NCBI GenBank assembly: GCA_039989855.1
Contig: JBDXGZ010000023.1
Coordinates: forward strand, 186,001 to 250,000
DNA: 64,000 nucleotides
Source of the DNA: CALFVT01 sp039989855
GTDB taxonomy: Bacteria > Pseudomonadota > Alphaproteobacteria > Caulobacterales > Maricaulaceae
Direction: 5' to 3'
Of the stretch, positions 9,701-18,542 are shown piece after piece. The notes under the pieces are model-generated. The model was given only the letters and a program-made list of their open reading frames with translations. It did not search any database and was not told the DNA's origin. Within the stretch, counting starts at the first letter, position 1; every line of letters starts with the position of its first letter. The position numbers and the translations under genes were made by a program.

Positions 9701-9803
9701 ATGTCAGAATGAAAACAAAAGCGAACAGAGCCACACAAATCGCGAGAAAAACTCCCGCGATGAAGCTCCACTTAAATATTTTAAAAACACGGGCCTTTGT
9801 CAT
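6771..9803 (-). CDS. mrcA: Penicillin-binding protein 1A, bifunctional transglycosylase/transpeptidase
   Basis: The 1010-residue class A PBP has an N-terminal membrane anchor (about residues 10-33) and a GT51 glycosyltransferase domain with the catalytic Glu92 in AAEDKRFY plus GGTSTITQQVAKN. The transpeptidase domain has SxxK in QPGSAFKPF (about residue 492), SxN in EKSRNAM and KTG in GGKTGTTND (about 750). It polymerises and cross-links peptidoglycan. Two features are unusual. A roughly 60-residue very acidic insertion sits between the SxxK and SxN motifs, containing a run of six Glu flanked by cysteines. An acidic C-terminal tail of about 120 residues ends in DDGIY. It is followed by prfB. 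Confidence 0.95.
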   Translation of the reverse strand: MTKARVFKIFKWSFIAGVFLAICVALFAFVFILTSTRDLPPLETLSNYKPPIMTRVHAGDGKLIEEFAEQQRVFIAGDKIPDQLKHAFIAAEDKRFYTHNGWDPIGLSRAVLQAPIRKLKKQRIGGTSTITQQVAKNFIVGDDYSIRRKIREIAIARRMEKVLDKEQIIELYLNEIYFGRRSYGVAAASLNYFGEPLNNLSLAEMTYLAALPKGPNNYRLDEQRGRERAAIRQSYILGRMTEDEYITQAQSDTAKAETLEWITRFDGQEYLAADYFVEEARKEIFDLYGEEELYSGGLSIRTTLDTDMQLSGRRALRAGLERFDRRRGYRGAIGHFDDFSDWKKRLAAFESPPDIAPWRVALVRSVSYSSAKLSFATDIDETVETANNSEGLLTLSGVEWAAKVLPEDRKTMPPEAVSDVVKAGDIILVEAVSGKSAQSKGGIQTYNLRQIPIVNGGLIAMDPHTGRVLALVGGYSFNQSQYNRVTQAKRQPGSAFKPFVYAAALENDFTPSSQVLDAPFVIERHDADKCDDEEDLLADGEALDGSNQIEGLRRTAVETPENASQEDEESTVDEGEEEEEECERFYKPSNYTDGRWYGLSTLRLGLEKSRNAMTVRLASDIGMAPVMRIGRRSGVYDNVQPELAWSLGAGETTLMRLAQGYSVLVNGGKDVTPRIIDRVQNGQGETIYLQGEEACEVCAQEEWTGQSAPDLADSRDQAMDPITAYQVTYMLKGVVDNGTGRSIKVLGRPLGGKTGTTNDYKDAWFMGFSPDLVTGVYVGYDTPRSLANEAGGTVAAPIFRDFMGDVLKNEPKVPFRIPEGITLAPVNRDTGEPSFIGAPNYILEAYRSGTEPRLGQFGTTISVGGGYDLNESYEDSDSDVDFYSLDYGFEDEVSEGAGGEDAAENEASTTDKEVEETDAAEADANESSDGDAVRPEDEVAEESEEIVGSDSGDKAPAIDATDKAPSELDSVLDDAKKAIDKKKTQKVPPKPPVAEDEENEDEENLDDGIY

Positions 9804-9947
9804 GTCACATAACTTTCTGCACAGAGCTTTTCGCTAGTTTTACCTTAAGGCCTTGTATTATGATTACAACCTATGTTCAGATTAAGGCAGATCGTAAAAC
9901 GACTCAACACTCAACTGACGTATACATAAACACCTTACGCTGCGAGG

Positions 9948-11315
9948 TCACTGTTTTTTGGCATCAAAATGGCCATTTATCGCCCGAACGACGGCGCGGA
10001 TGATTTTATCTTGCTCAGAGCGTTTTTTCAGGCGGCTCTCATCGGACACATTCGATAAAAACCCAAGCTCAAGCAAAACCGCAGGAACATCTGGCGCCAA
10101 GAGAACATAATAACCTGCTCGGCGATGACTATTACGCACCATAGGCACGCGGCCTTCTAATTCTTTCACGAGTCGATCCGCAAATTGTGAGGAATGAGAT
10201 AAAGTTTTGCGTTGCGCTAGGTCAACAAGGATATTGCCGACAGATTCACTTTGCTCAGACAGATCAACATCCAAAATCCAATTTTGTGTCTGGGTAATAT
10301 CTCGAGATCGCCCCTTCGAGCGGTTGGACAAGGTATAAACAGACGCACCTGAGGCTTTCCCATTCACCGTTGAATCCGCATGAATCGATATAAATAGCTC
10401 TGCGCCGCGCTCTCGCGCCACTCGAAGTCGGTCTACATGTTCAACATAAACATCTTTTGTTCGCGTCATAACAACATCATATCGGTTCGTCGCCCTTAAT
10501 ACGGCGGCTAAACGATGTGATACGGTAGTTGTAATAACTTTTTCATGTGTGCCTCTTGCCCCAATCGCACCTGGATCGGAGCCACCATGCCCGGGATCAA
10601 TAACAATGACTGGCTTCCGCGGCGGTGTGGTGATTTTAACGATTGATTTAGCCCCATTAGAGTGGCTTAAATGTGGAGCGACGCGCGGGTAAGGAATATC
10701 TTGCTTAGAAAACAACCGCTTCTTTGGCGCATAAATCTCGCCCGTCAATTGCGTTTGTTTAACGACTTCAGGGGCGCTTGGTGTCAATAAATGCGGCGTT
10801 ACTCTTTTCAGTGTGGGTTTCAACTTCGGAACAGGCACATCATAAGATAACGGGTCAAGGTCTGCATTTTGCGCCTCATTCGTGGAAGCCTGAGCTTTTG
10901 ACCCCTTAAAATAAAGGCGGAGTTCAGACCCAAGATGCTCTTGTTTATTCAGTGACACGTCTGGAGCGAGCTCTAACACAATACGCAATCCTGTTTCGCC
11001 GCGCTTGGCATAGCGAATACGCGAAACACCCCCCTGCCCCTCGACCATAAATTGCCCGTCACCAATCTGCTTTCCTGAAATAGACTCCCCGAGCTTCGCC
11101 CAATCCAAAACAATCCTTGGAACACCTTGGTCAAGTTCAAGCACCGACGGTTCGGAAACAGATTCGGAGAAACCAAGAGACACGACACCAAAGACCTCGC
11201 CGTCCTCATAGTTAAGCTGAGTCCATGTTTGCCCGACCGCGGATACAGACCAGCCCGTTAGAATCAACACAACAGATAACAGCGCCATTCGAGTTATGAA
11301 TCGTATATTGTACAT
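9948..11315 (-). CDS. amiC: N-acetylmuramoyl-L-alanine amidase, AMIN plus Amidase_3 (AmiC-like)
   Basis: The protein has a signal sequence (MYNIRFITRMALLSVVLILT, cleavage near SAVGQ), an N-terminal AMIN domain that targets peptidoglycan or the septum, a Pro/Lys-rich linker and a C-terminal Amidase_3 domain. The zinc-binding motifs are VIVIDPGHGGSDPGA, then E in THEKVI, ISIHADS and the late LLELGFLSN. It removes stem peptides from glycan strands during daughter-cell separation and is normally controlled by EnvC/NlpD-type factors; an EnvC-like gene is at 57833. I chose the start at 11315 because the signal peptide begins there. The frame stays open to an ATG at 11423, which would add 36 residues before the signal. 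Confidence 0.9.
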   Translation of the reverse strand: MYNIRFITRMALLSVVLILTGWSVSAVGQTWTQLNYEDGEVFGVVSLGFSESVSEPSVLELDQGVPRIVLDWAKLGESISGKQIGDGQFMVEGQGGVSRIRYAKRGETGLRIVLELAPDVSLNKQEHLGSELRLYFKGSKAQASTNEAQNADLDPLSYDVPVPKLKPTLKRVTPHLLTPSAPEVVKQTQLTGEIYAPKKRLFSKQDIPYPRVAPHLSHSNGAKSIVKITTPPRKPVIVIDPGHGGSDPGAIGARGTHEKVITTTVSHRLAAVLRATNRYDVVMTRTKDVYVEHVDRLRVARERGAELFISIHADSTVNGKASGASVYTLSNRSKGRSRDITQTQNWILDVDLSEQSESVGNILVDLAQRKTLSHSSQFADRLVKELEGRVPMVRNSHRRAGYYVLLAPDVPAVLLELGFLSNVSDESRLKKRSEQDKIIRAVVRAINGHFDAKKQ

Positions 11316-11732
11316 TGCATTCAGACATGCCCAAAGAGCGTTAAGATTGCGTTTACCATAAGTAACAAGAGCATAGGCGACTGCATTTTCGCATATTAAG
11401 CGATTTTTTCTTCTAAAGCTCATAAAAGTCTTTGCCTTTTATATGGAATAAGGCCAAGACAAGTCATGTCAGAGCAAATACGTCATATGGACGTGGTTTC
11501 TAAACAAAACTTCTGACACAAACGAGCGAACGCATCCGCGTTCAGCGTTTAAAACCAAAGGATTACATGCACGTTTTGCGCACATTTAACAAAAACATCA
11601 GGTCTCAAATTGACTTGATTGCGCACGTGTTTTCACACCTCAATTTAATATTAGAGCCCCAAGCCATACCTGTAGCCGCGCAACAACGCGCCGGGACGGC
11701 TTTTATAACAGATGGGCTCGTCGGAGAATATA
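11316..11732. other. Divergent control region between the amidase gene and rne
   Basis: About 300-400 bases separate the two divergent start codons. I find no convincing gene here. The plus-strand part should include the rne promoter and a long 5' leader. RNase E mRNAs are typically autoregulated through structured leaders, but I cannot identify the structure by eye. The 80-codon frame at 11567-11809 runs into rne out of frame and looks spurious. Confidence 0.4.
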
Positions 11733-14522
11733 ATGACAAAAAGAATGCTTATCGATGCCTCCCACCCGGAGGAGACCCGTGTCGTCATCGCAGACGGAAC
11801 ACGTGTTGAAGAACTAGACTTTGAAAGTCGCGCGAAGCGTCAACTCCGCGGTAACGTCTACCTAGCCCGCGTCACACGCGTTGAACCCTCGCTTCAAGCG
11901 GCTTTCGTTGAATATGGCGGAAACCGTCATGGCTTCTTGGCTTTTAGCGAAATCCACCCTGACTATTACCAAATTCCCTATGAGGACCGCGTTGCGCTCT
12001 TAGAAGCGGAAGAAGAAGAAGCGATTGCCCTCGCGGAAGAAGATGATGCGGACTCAAATGATGACAGCGAAGCTGACGCATCAGATGATGAAACTAAAAC
12101 AAGTGATAAAGACGATAAAGAAACAGTCTCTGAGGGCGAAGATGACCCATCTGAAGACCAAGAAGTTACGGCTAAGAAACGCCGTTATAAATCAAACCGT
12201 CGCCGCTATAAAATTCAGGAAGTCATCAAGCGTGGCCAAATCCTCCTGATTCAAGTTGTTAAAGAAGAGCGCGGCAATAAAGGCGCGGCAATGACAACTT
12301 ACCTGTCTTTAGCGGGACGTTACTGCGTTCTTATGCCTAACACTCCTCGGGGCGGCGGCATTTCACGTAAAATTGCCAACGGCTCTGACCGTAAGCGCCT
12401 CAAAACGATTGTGGCCGACCTGAAAGTGCCAAAAGGTATCGGCGTTATTGTCCGTACCGCTGGGGCTAAGCGGACAAAACCCGAGATTAAGCGAGACTAT
12501 GAATATCTTAGTCGCCTATGGGAGACCATTCGTGACAAAACTCTAAAATCTATCGCACCAAGCTTGATACATGAAGAAGGTGATCTTGTTAAACGATCTA
12601 TCCGTGACCTCTATAATAAGGACATTAGTGAAATCCTTGTCCAAGGTGACGATGCCTATAAGGATGCCAAAACATTCATTAAAATGCTAATGCCAAGCCA
12701 TTCTAAGAATGTGAAAGCCTATAAAGAGAACATCCCTCTTTTTCTAAGATATGACATCGAACGTCAGTTAGAAAATAGCCTAGATTCGCTTGTGCAGCTT
12801 AAATCTGGTGGCTATCTCGTTATTCACCCGACTGAAGCCCTCGTCTCAATTGATGTGAACTCAGGCCGTTCGACCAAAGAACGCAATGTTGAGCGGACAG
12901 CCTTGAAAACCAACCTCGAAGCCGTGGATGAAGTCGCCAGACAGATGCGCCTACGTGACCTCGCGGGTTTGGTTGTTATCGATTTCATCGACATGGATGA
13001 CTATAAAAACAACCGCGCCGTACAATCACGCATGAAAGACGCTCTCTCTAAAGACCGCGCACGCGTACAAGCGGGGCGAATTTCTCAGTTTGGTTTGATG
13101 GAAATCTCACGTCAGCGCCGCCGTCGTAGTCTTTTAGACGCCTCAACAACGTCATGCCCACATTGCCAAGGTGTTGGCCGTCAAAGAACGACAGAATCAA
13201 GTGCGCTACGCGCCTTGAGATCCGCCGCAGAAACAGGTGTTCGAGGCCGTGCTAGCCGTATTCGTTTACGGGTGACTCCAGATGTTGCGCTTTACATGAT
13301 CAATGAGAAACGCGCGCAATTGGATGAAATCCAAGCAACTTATGATATGTTCACGGAGCTTTACGCGGATGATAGCCTGCTTAAACCTGACTTTGGCATT
13401 GATGTCTTAGAAAGTCGGACCTCTGAAAATGGCGACCCTCTGATTGAGATTGAAAAGCAAAACAAAAAAGAGCGACAAGAACAAGATCGCAAAGCAAGTA
13501 AACCTCGGAGTAAGAAGACTGACGAGAGCAAAGCAACCGCGCAAAATGATGACACGAACGAACATAGAGGCGAAGAAAAGGCTGAACAAGATGATGATCA
13601 GCCAAAACGTCGCCGTCGTCGCGGTCGTCGGGGTGGACGTCGCCGTAAAGGTGAAAGCAACGAGAACAGCGAGAACGCATCACAAACAGAAAAAAGCCCT
13701 GAGACTGTCGAAACAGGTGCAAATGACACTGTTGCGAAAGATGATGCCAAAGCAGAGACCGAAACGTCCAAACCTAAACGATCTCGTGCAGGACGCCGCA
13801 AGGCCCCTGGCCGTAAAGTCGAAGACAGCACAGACGTCAGCAATGATCAAACTGTAGACGCGCCAGCAAAAGACGAAACGAAAAAGCCTAAAACGAAGGC
13901 CAAGACGTCAAAAGCAGCTACGGCTAAAACCGGTCGCTCTACATCTCGTCGCCCTGCCCCTAAACGTGCGGACGTGGTCGAGACTGATGAAACCAAAGAG
14001 GCTCCAAAGGCGAAATCCACACGGAAAGCGCCTGCTAAGAAAGCTCCTAAGGCAAAAGCAGTGACGAAGAAGGCCCCAGCAAAATCTTCAACAGCGGCTC
14101 GCCGGAAAGCTCCGACTCGCAAAGCGCCAGAGCTTAAAGAGGAAGCTGTTACAAACACGCCTGCTCCGAAAAAAGCCGCACCAAAGAAGGCAGCTCCTAA
14201 GAAGGCAGCCCCTAAGAAGGCAGCTTCCAAGAAATCAGCTCCCAAGGCGAAAACAACGGGTAAGGCTGCAACTAAGAAAGCTCCCGCTAAAAAGGCGGCA
14301 CCTAAAAAGGCCGCACCTAAAAAAGCGGTAAAACCTACTGAAAAGCCAGCAACTTCCCCAGAAGAGGCCGCAACAAAGCCACGGACACGCAAAGCACCAG
14401 CGCGTAAAATGGCTGAAACGGACGCGCCTAAAACGCTATCAGCGGAAACGACTGATAATGTTGCTTCGAAAAAAACTAAAAAACGGAGTTGGCTAAAACG
14501 CTTAACTGGTGAGAAAGACTAG
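11733..14522 (+). CDS. rne: Ribonuclease E with a long Lys/Ala/Pro-rich tail
   Basis: The 929-residue endoribonuclease processes rRNA and tRNA and degrades mRNA. The N-terminal half has the S1 domain (FVEYGGNRHGFLAFSEI) interrupted by the acidic insertion typical of alphaproteobacterial enzymes. The DNase I-like catalytic region contains SIDVNSGRST and VIDFIDMDD, and the zinc link is SCPHCQGVGRQRT. The C-terminal half is disordered. It has Arg-rich clusters (KRRRRRGRRGGRRRKG) and about ten AAPKK-type repeats resembling histone H1 tails, probably an RNA-binding and degradosome-scaffold region. The start at 11733 has GGAGAATATA before it; the in-frame ATG seven codons earlier has no ribosome site. 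A strong terminator follows. Confidence 0.95.
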   Translation: MTKRMLIDASHPEETRVVIADGTRVEELDFESRAKRQLRGNVYLARVTRVEPSLQAAFVEYGGNRHGFLAFSEIHPDYYQIPYEDRVALLEAEEEEAIALAEEDDADSNDDSEADASDDETKTSDKDDKETVSEGEDDPSEDQEVTAKKRRYKSNRRRYKIQEVIKRGQILLIQVVKEERGNKGAAMTTYLSLAGRYCVLMPNTPRGGGISRKIANGSDRKRLKTIVADLKVPKGIGVIVRTAGAKRTKPEIKRDYEYLSRLWETIRDKTLKSIAPSLIHEEGDLVKRSIRDLYNKDISEILVQGDDAYKDAKTFIKMLMPSHSKNVKAYKENIPLFLRYDIERQLENSLDSLVQLKSGGYLVIHPTEALVSIDVNSGRSTKERNVERTALKTNLEAVDEVARQMRLRDLAGLVVIDFIDMDDYKNNRAVQSRMKDALSKDRARVQAGRISQFGLMEISRQRRRRSLLDASTTSCPHCQGVGRQRTTESSALRALRSAAETGVRGRASRIRLRVTPDVALYMINEKRAQLDEIQATYDMFTELYADDSLLKPDFGIDVLESRTSENGDPLIEIEKQNKKERQEQDRKASKPRSKKTDESKATAQNDDTNEHRGEEKAEQDDDQPKRRRRRGRRGGRRRKGESNENSENASQTEKSPETVETGANDTVAKDDAKAETETSKPKRSRAGRRKAPGRKVEDSTDVSNDQTVDAPAKDETKKPKTKAKTSKAATAKTGRSTSRRPAPKRADVVETDETKEAPKAKSTRKAPAKKAPKAKAVTKKAPAKSSTAARRKAPTRKAPELKEEAVTNTPAPKKAAPKKAAPKKAAPKKAASKKSAPKAKTTGKAATKKAPAKKAAPKKAAPKKAVKPTEKPATSPEEAATKPRTRKAPARKMAETDAPKTLSAETTDNVASKKTKKRSWLKRLTGEKD

Positions 14523-14544
14523 AGCTTTCACCGCCTAATATATA

Positions 14545-14572
14545 AAACCCGCAGGTTCTTGCGGGTTTTTTT
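14545..14572 (+). terminator. Rho-independent terminator of rne
   Basis: AACCCGCA, a six-base loop and TGCGGGTT form a perfect stem followed by a T run, 23 bases after the rne stop codon. Confidence 0.9.
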
Positions 14573-14667
14573 ATAGGGTGATCACGGTATTATTACAGTG
14601 GGTTCACTTGACCAATGCCCACAGAATTGTCACCTTCAAAGACGTAATATTAAAAGTGGCTAAATAA

Positions 14668-16047
14668 ATGAATTTTTTTCTGCACTCACGCATACTAAAA
14701 ACCATCACGTCCTTGGTTACTGCAATGACTTTGACTGCTTTCGCGCAAGCACAATCTCTTATTAGAGATGCTGAAATCGAAGAAATGTTAAGTGATTTTT
14801 CCGCCCCGATTATTCGCGCAGCGGGTCTAAATCCTAATAATGTAGATATTTATCTTGTTAATGACCACTCACTCAATGCTTTTGTAACACGCGGACAAAA
14901 TATATTTTTCCACACAGGGCTGATAAACGAATCCGCTACGCCAAATCAACTAAAAGGCGTTATCGCCCATGAGGTTGGTCATATTGCCGGCGGGCATATT
15001 GTCCGTAGTGATTACGGCGCGCGAAGCGCATACGGTGCTGCCATTATCGCCGCGGGTATCGGCCTTGCTGCAATTTTAGCCGGTGAAGGATCTGCGGGCG
15101 GCCTGATTCTCGCAGGCGCGCCACAACAATTTGGTGCCTTACAAGTCGCCGCCTATTCACGGGTTAATGAAGCCGCAGCAGATCAATATGCGGCACAATA
15201 TCTTGAACGTACACAGCAATCCAGTGAAGGACTTATCCACTTTTTTGAAAAATTCCGTTATCAAGAGGTTTTATCGCAAGCGCGTCGTTACCCATACTTC
15301 CGTGGTCACCCTTTATCGAGTGATCGTATTGATAGTCTTCGAGAAGTTACATCAGAAAGCCCCTATTACGGCAAAGCTGACGATGAAGCCTCGAGCTACA
15401 GACTTGAGATGGCAAAAGCTAAGCTTCAAGGCTTCCTTGATTCGCCGCAAATCGTTTTCACAAATTACCCCCCCGATGATATGTCTGATTTTGCACTCTA
15501 CGCGCGCTCTGTGGCCCGTTTTAGAAGCGCCGATCTTCGAAATGCCTTAAAAGAAATTGATATTTTAATCGAACGCCAACCCGACAATCCTTACTTTCAC
15601 GAACTTAAAGCCCAAGTGCTTTATGAGAGCGGGAAAGGCCGCGAATCCATTCCATCTGCCGAAAAAGCCCTCGAGCTTAAACGTGACTCGGCTTTACTTG
15701 AAACCGCTTTAGGTCGAGCCTTATCTGATTCAATACAGACAGCTGATATTGAACGGTCTGTTGAATTGTTTAAATCAGCCCTGCAAAAAGAACCAAATAA
15801 TGGCTACGCATGGTATAGCTTATCTCTGGCTTATGGCCAATTGAACCAAGAAGCTTATGCAAAATACGCGATTGCTGAACAGGCCTATCATACGGGTGAC
15901 ATTCAACGGGCGCGCTCCTTTGCTAAAAGGGCTCAAGAAGACCTCCCGCGCCAATCCCCACAATGGAGACGCGCCAGTGACATTATTGTTATTGCCGAAA
16001 CAGAGCTTGCAAAAAGCCGTGGCGACCGCCGCCGTCCACGATTATAA
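14668..16047 (+). CDS. M48 family periplasmic metalloprotease with TPR domain (BepA/YfgC-like)
   Basis: The 459-residue protein has a signal peptide (residues 1-28, cleavage near AFAQAQ), then an M48 zinc protease domain with H101-E-V-G-H105 in IAHEVGHIAGGH and a downstream Glu in NEAAADQYAA. The C-terminal half from about residue 270 consists of TPR helices. BepA-type proteases act in the periplasm on stalled LptD and BamA assembly and degrade misfolded outer-membrane proteins. A hydrophobic Gly/Ala segment (about 120-150) lies between the active-site motifs, as in the family. The gene is followed by a DsbA-like lipoprotein, consistent with a periplasmic protein-quality theme. Confidence 0.9.
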   Translation: MNFFLHSRILKTITSLVTAMTLTAFAQAQSLIRDAEIEEMLSDFSAPIIRAAGLNPNNVDIYLVNDHSLNAFVTRGQNIFFHTGLINESATPNQLKGVIAHEVGHIAGGHIVRSDYGARSAYGAAIIAAGIGLAAILAGEGSAGGLILAGAPQQFGALQVAAYSRVNEAAADQYAAQYLERTQQSSEGLIHFFEKFRYQEVLSQARRYPYFRGHPLSSDRIDSLREVTSESPYYGKADDEASSYRLEMAKAKLQGFLDSPQIVFTNYPPDDMSDFALYARSVARFRSADLRNALKEIDILIERQPDNPYFHELKAQVLYESGKGRESIPSAEKALELKRDSALLETALGRALSDSIQTADIERSVELFKSALQKEPNNGYAWYSLSLAYGQLNQEAYAKYAIAEQAYHTGDIQRARSFAKRAQEDLPRQSPQWRRASDIIVIAETELAKSRGDRRRPRL

Positions 16048-16136
16048 ATAAAGACTATAAATTTAGACTATAAGCGTTATATATTTGAAACTATATTTTG
16101 CCTCAGCATAAAATCGATATGCGCATGGAGACTATA

Positions 16137-16859
16137 ATGAAACATTTCATGATGAGCGTAGCTGCTCTTTCAGTTTTAAGTCTAACTGCTTGTGGCCAAG
16201 CGGACGCGAGCGGTAAACTCGACCGTACGGAAGTCGAACAGATCGTAAAAGCCTATCTTCTCGAAAATCCAGAAATTCTTCGAGAGGCTTTTCAAGCTCT
16301 TGAAGTTAAAGAAGAAAAAGCCGCTCTCGATTCCGTTCGTGACGATATCTTCAAAGACCCACGGGACGTTGCAATTGGCCCTAAAAATGCGAAAGTTACA
16401 ATTGTCGAATTCTTTGATTATAATTGCGGCTATTGCAAACGCTCCACCGAGTGGGTGAAAGACGTCATTGACGAACACGGCGATGATGTCCGCGTTGTCT
16501 TTAAGGAACTCCCTTTACTTGATGGTCGTACAAAAACATCACGCTACGCGGCTAAGGTGGCTCTCGCGGCCGCAAGGCAAGGTAAATACTCCACCGTGCA
16601 TTTCTCTCTGATGAGTGAGCGGAGCCTAACAAAAGACCGCTCCTTGAAGATCGCCGAAGACGCGGGACTAGATATGGATTTGCTCAAAAAGGACTTAGAA
16701 GATCCAGCTTTAGAACGCCAAATCAATGATACAATTGTTCTCGCACAACGTATCCCCTCTTTAACGGGTACGCCTTATTTCTTAATCAATGACGAGCAAG
16801 TCTCAGGCGCCAATACACCTGAATTACAACGCCTCCTCGACGAAGCGCTTAGCAACTAA
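16137..16859 (+). CDS. DsbA family (Com1/ScsC-like) thioredoxin-fold lipoprotein
   Basis: The product is 240 residues from the ATG at 16137, which has GGAG seven bases upstream; the frame extends 13 codons further without support. A lipoprotein signal ends in LTAC with Cys19. The N-terminal helix (VEQIVKAYLLENPEILREA) matches the oligomerisation segment of ScsC/Com1-type proteins. The thioredoxin fold follows with the active site FDYNCGYCKRS and a cis-Pro motif TGTPYFLI. It should catalyse disulphide formation or isomerisation in the periplasm. It may share a transcript with the M48 protease gene, about 90 bases upstream. Confidence 0.9.
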   Translation: MKHFMMSVAALSVLSLTACGQADASGKLDRTEVEQIVKAYLLENPEILREAFQALEVKEEKAALDSVRDDIFKDPRDVAIGPKNAKVTIVEFFDYNCGYCKRSTEWVKDVIDEHGDDVRVVFKELPLLDGRTKTSRYAAKVALAAARQGKYSTVHFSLMSERSLTKDRSLKIAEDAGLDMDLLKKDLEDPALERQINDTIVLAQRIPSLTGTPYFLINDEQVSGANTPELQRLLDEALSN

Positions 16860-16935
16860 GCGCGAAGCGGTAAAACACGAAGGTCTTTGAGTAAGGTGAA
16901 AAAGCTCTCGCTTGACGAAATGTAGGATGATTTTA

Positions 16936-16954
16936 GGTGATTTTGCAAATCACC
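16936..16954. terminator. Possible bidirectional hairpin between dsbA-like gene and thiG
   Basis: GGTGATTT-TGC-AAATCACC is a perfect eight-base stem in the gap between two convergent genes. It lacks a clear T run on either strand, so its role as terminator is uncertain. Confidence 0.35.
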
Positions 16955-16955
16955 C

Positions 16956-17741
16956 CTATATCAACCCCGTCAGCGGACTACTCGGGACCGCATATTGTTT
17001 CGGCGTGACACGGCCTGCGAGGTAGGCTTCACGGCCTGCGATCACCGCATGTTTGAATGCACGCGCCATACGGAGCGGGTCATCTGCGCCCGCTATGGCC
17101 GTATTGGCGATAATGCCGTCACAGCCCAGTTCCATCGCCGCAGCCGCTTCTGACGCGGTTCCTAGGCCCGCGTCGACGATCACAGGGACGCTGACAGCTT
17201 CGCGGACAAGGCGGATATTCGTTGGGTTCAACAGCCCTAACCCAGAGCCAATCGGCGCAGCCAAAGGCATAATTGCGACGGCCCCTGCCTCCTGTAATTT
17301 TTGGCAATAGACAGGATCGTCGGTACAATAGACCATCACGTCAAACCCGTCCGCAACGAGGAGCTTCAGGCTTTTGAGCGTTTCTTCCATATCAGGATAA
17401 AGATGCACATCTGATAGCACTTCGAGCTTCACCAGTGACCATCCGCCTGCTTCACGCGCCAAACGCAATGTCCGCACGGCGTCATCACCCGTGAAACAGC
17501 CTGCCGTATTAGGCAGGAAGATCGTCTTATTCGGGTCAATATAGTCAACAAGCATCGGCTCGTCAGGATTGCTCAGGTTCACGCGGCGCACGGCGACTGT
17601 GACCATATCCGCACCAGAGGCCTCAAGCGCGGCAGCATTTTCCGCATAGTCCTTAAATTTACCCGTGCCAATGATGAGACGTGAGGACATTTCACGGCCT
17701 GCAATGATCAATTTATCGTCTGATTGTTTATTTTGCGGCAT
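16956..17741 (-). CDS. thiG: Thiazole synthase
   Basis: ThiG forms the thiazole phosphate of thiamine from deoxyxylulose phosphate, dehydroglycine and ThiS thiocarboxylate. The 261-residue protein shows SRLIIGTGKFKDY near the N-terminus, the Schiff-base lysine in WSLVKLEVLSD and the phosphate-binding motifs MPLAAPIGSGLGLLN and VIVDAGLGTASEAA. The start at 17741 (MPQNKQ) lies one base behind the thiS stop and has GGTGGAGG inside the end of thiS. The longer open frame to 17783 reads through thiS and is not used. The two genes form a coupled pair; no other thi genes are nearby. Confidence 0.95.
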   Translation of the reverse strand: MPQNKQSDDKLIIAGREMSSRLIIGTGKFKDYAENAAALEASGADMVTVAVRRVNLSNPDEPMLVDYIDPNKTIFLPNTAGCFTGDDAVRTLRLAREAGGWSLVKLEVLSDVHLYPDMEETLKSLKLLVADGFDVMVYCTDDPVYCQKLQEAGAVAIMPLAAPIGSGLGLLNPTNIRLVREAVSVPVIVDAGLGTASEAAAAMELGCDGIIANTAIAGADDPLRMARAFKHAVIAGREAYLAGRVTPKQYAVPSSPLTGLI

Positions 17742-17742
17742 A

Positions 17743-17946
17743 TTAGCCTCCACCAATAAAATGTATAATCTCGAGCCTGTCACCCTCGCTCAGCCGCGTG
17801 TCTGCGTAAGCAGATTTACTGACGACATTGCGGTTCAGCTCAACCGCGAGTTTTTTCTCGGGCAAATTCAGATGGGTGACCAATCCCGCGACTGTTAAAT
17901 CGTCGGGTAAATCACTATAATCTTCGCCGTTAATCACTAAAAACAT
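17743..17946 (-). CDS. thiS: Sulfur carrier protein ThiS
   Basis: The 67-residue ubiquitin-like carrier donates sulfur for thiazole formation. It begins MFLVINGEDY and ends in the required Gly-Gly (HFIGGG; the last residues are activated by ThiF). An upstream in-frame GTG at 17964 would add six residues, but the family starts at the MxLxINGE strand. The ATG at 17946 has GGGAAAC before it. It is followed by thiG after one base. I looked for a TPP riboswitch in the 100 bases upstream and saw none. Confidence 0.93.
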   Translation of the reverse strand: MFLVINGEDYSDLPDDLTVAGLVTHLNLPEKKLAVELNRNVVSKSAYADTRLSEGDRLEIIHFIGGG

Positions 17947-18063
17947 TTTGTTTCCCAAATTCACTTTTCCCTATATAGGGTTGACCAAGAAAATCACTAG
18001 CGTGATGCATATTTTTTTGCACGCGTTCGATCATTTTAATAGGCCACTCCGAGAAGGTTCGCT

Positions 18064-18504
18064 GTGACAAAACCGATTTACATCTTGAACGGGCCGAATC
18101 TAAACCTTTTAGGTCAACGCGAACCCGAGATTTACGGCTACCAAACCCTCGCCGATATTGAAAACGACTGCCGCGCTGCCGCGAAAGCCGACGGATATGA
18201 CATCATTTTCAAACAATCCAACATTGAAGGTGAAATCGTTGACCATATCCAAGAGGCCCGCCTAGAGGCGTCTGCGCTCTTGCTCAACCCTGCCGCATAT
18301 ACCCATACATCAGTGGCGATATATGACGCGCTGAAAACTTTAGACATACCTGTAATTGAAATTCACCTCTCGCAACCCGCCGCAAGGGAGAGTTTTCGCG
18401 CTAGATCCTACGTAGCGCAGGCCGCCACAGGTACAATTAGCGGTTTTGGCGCAAATTCTTATAAATTAGGGCTGCAAGCCGCTATAAATCTGCTAAAGAC
18501 TTAA
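18064..18504 (+). CDS. aroQ: Type II 3-dehydroquinate dehydratase
   Basis: This enzyme makes 3-dehydroshikimate in the shikimate pathway. The 146-residue protein has the family signature ILNGPNLNLLGQREPEIYG with the catalytic Tyr, plus NPAAYTHTSVAI and EIHLSQPAARESFR. It starts with GTG, preceded by GAGAAGG. It leads a short plus-strand run with accB-accC; the order aroQ-accB-accC is common in Proteobacteria. Confidence 0.97.
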   Translation: MTKPIYILNGPNLNLLGQREPEIYGYQTLADIENDCRAAAKADGYDIIFKQSNIEGEIVDHIQEARLEASALLLNPAAYTHTSVAIYDALKTLDIPVIEIHLSQPAARESFRARSYVAQAATGTISGFGANSYKLGLQAAINLLKT

Positions 18505-18542
18505 ATCTTAAACTGACGCTATTATCGATTCTGGAGAGAAGA

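Noticed and set aside
11567..11809. 80-codon frame in the rne leader
   Set aside because: It runs out of frame into rne, has no ribosome site and no recognisable motifs.
13361..14392. Antisense frames opposite the RNase E tail (up to 181 codons)
   Set aside because: They are reverse readings of Lys/Ala/Pro repeats giving Gly/Ala/Phe-rich sequence without start signals.
17947..18063. TPP riboswitch upstream of thiS-thiG
   Set aside because: The gap is only about 100 bases and I see no THI-box sequence such as CTGAGA on the minus strand.
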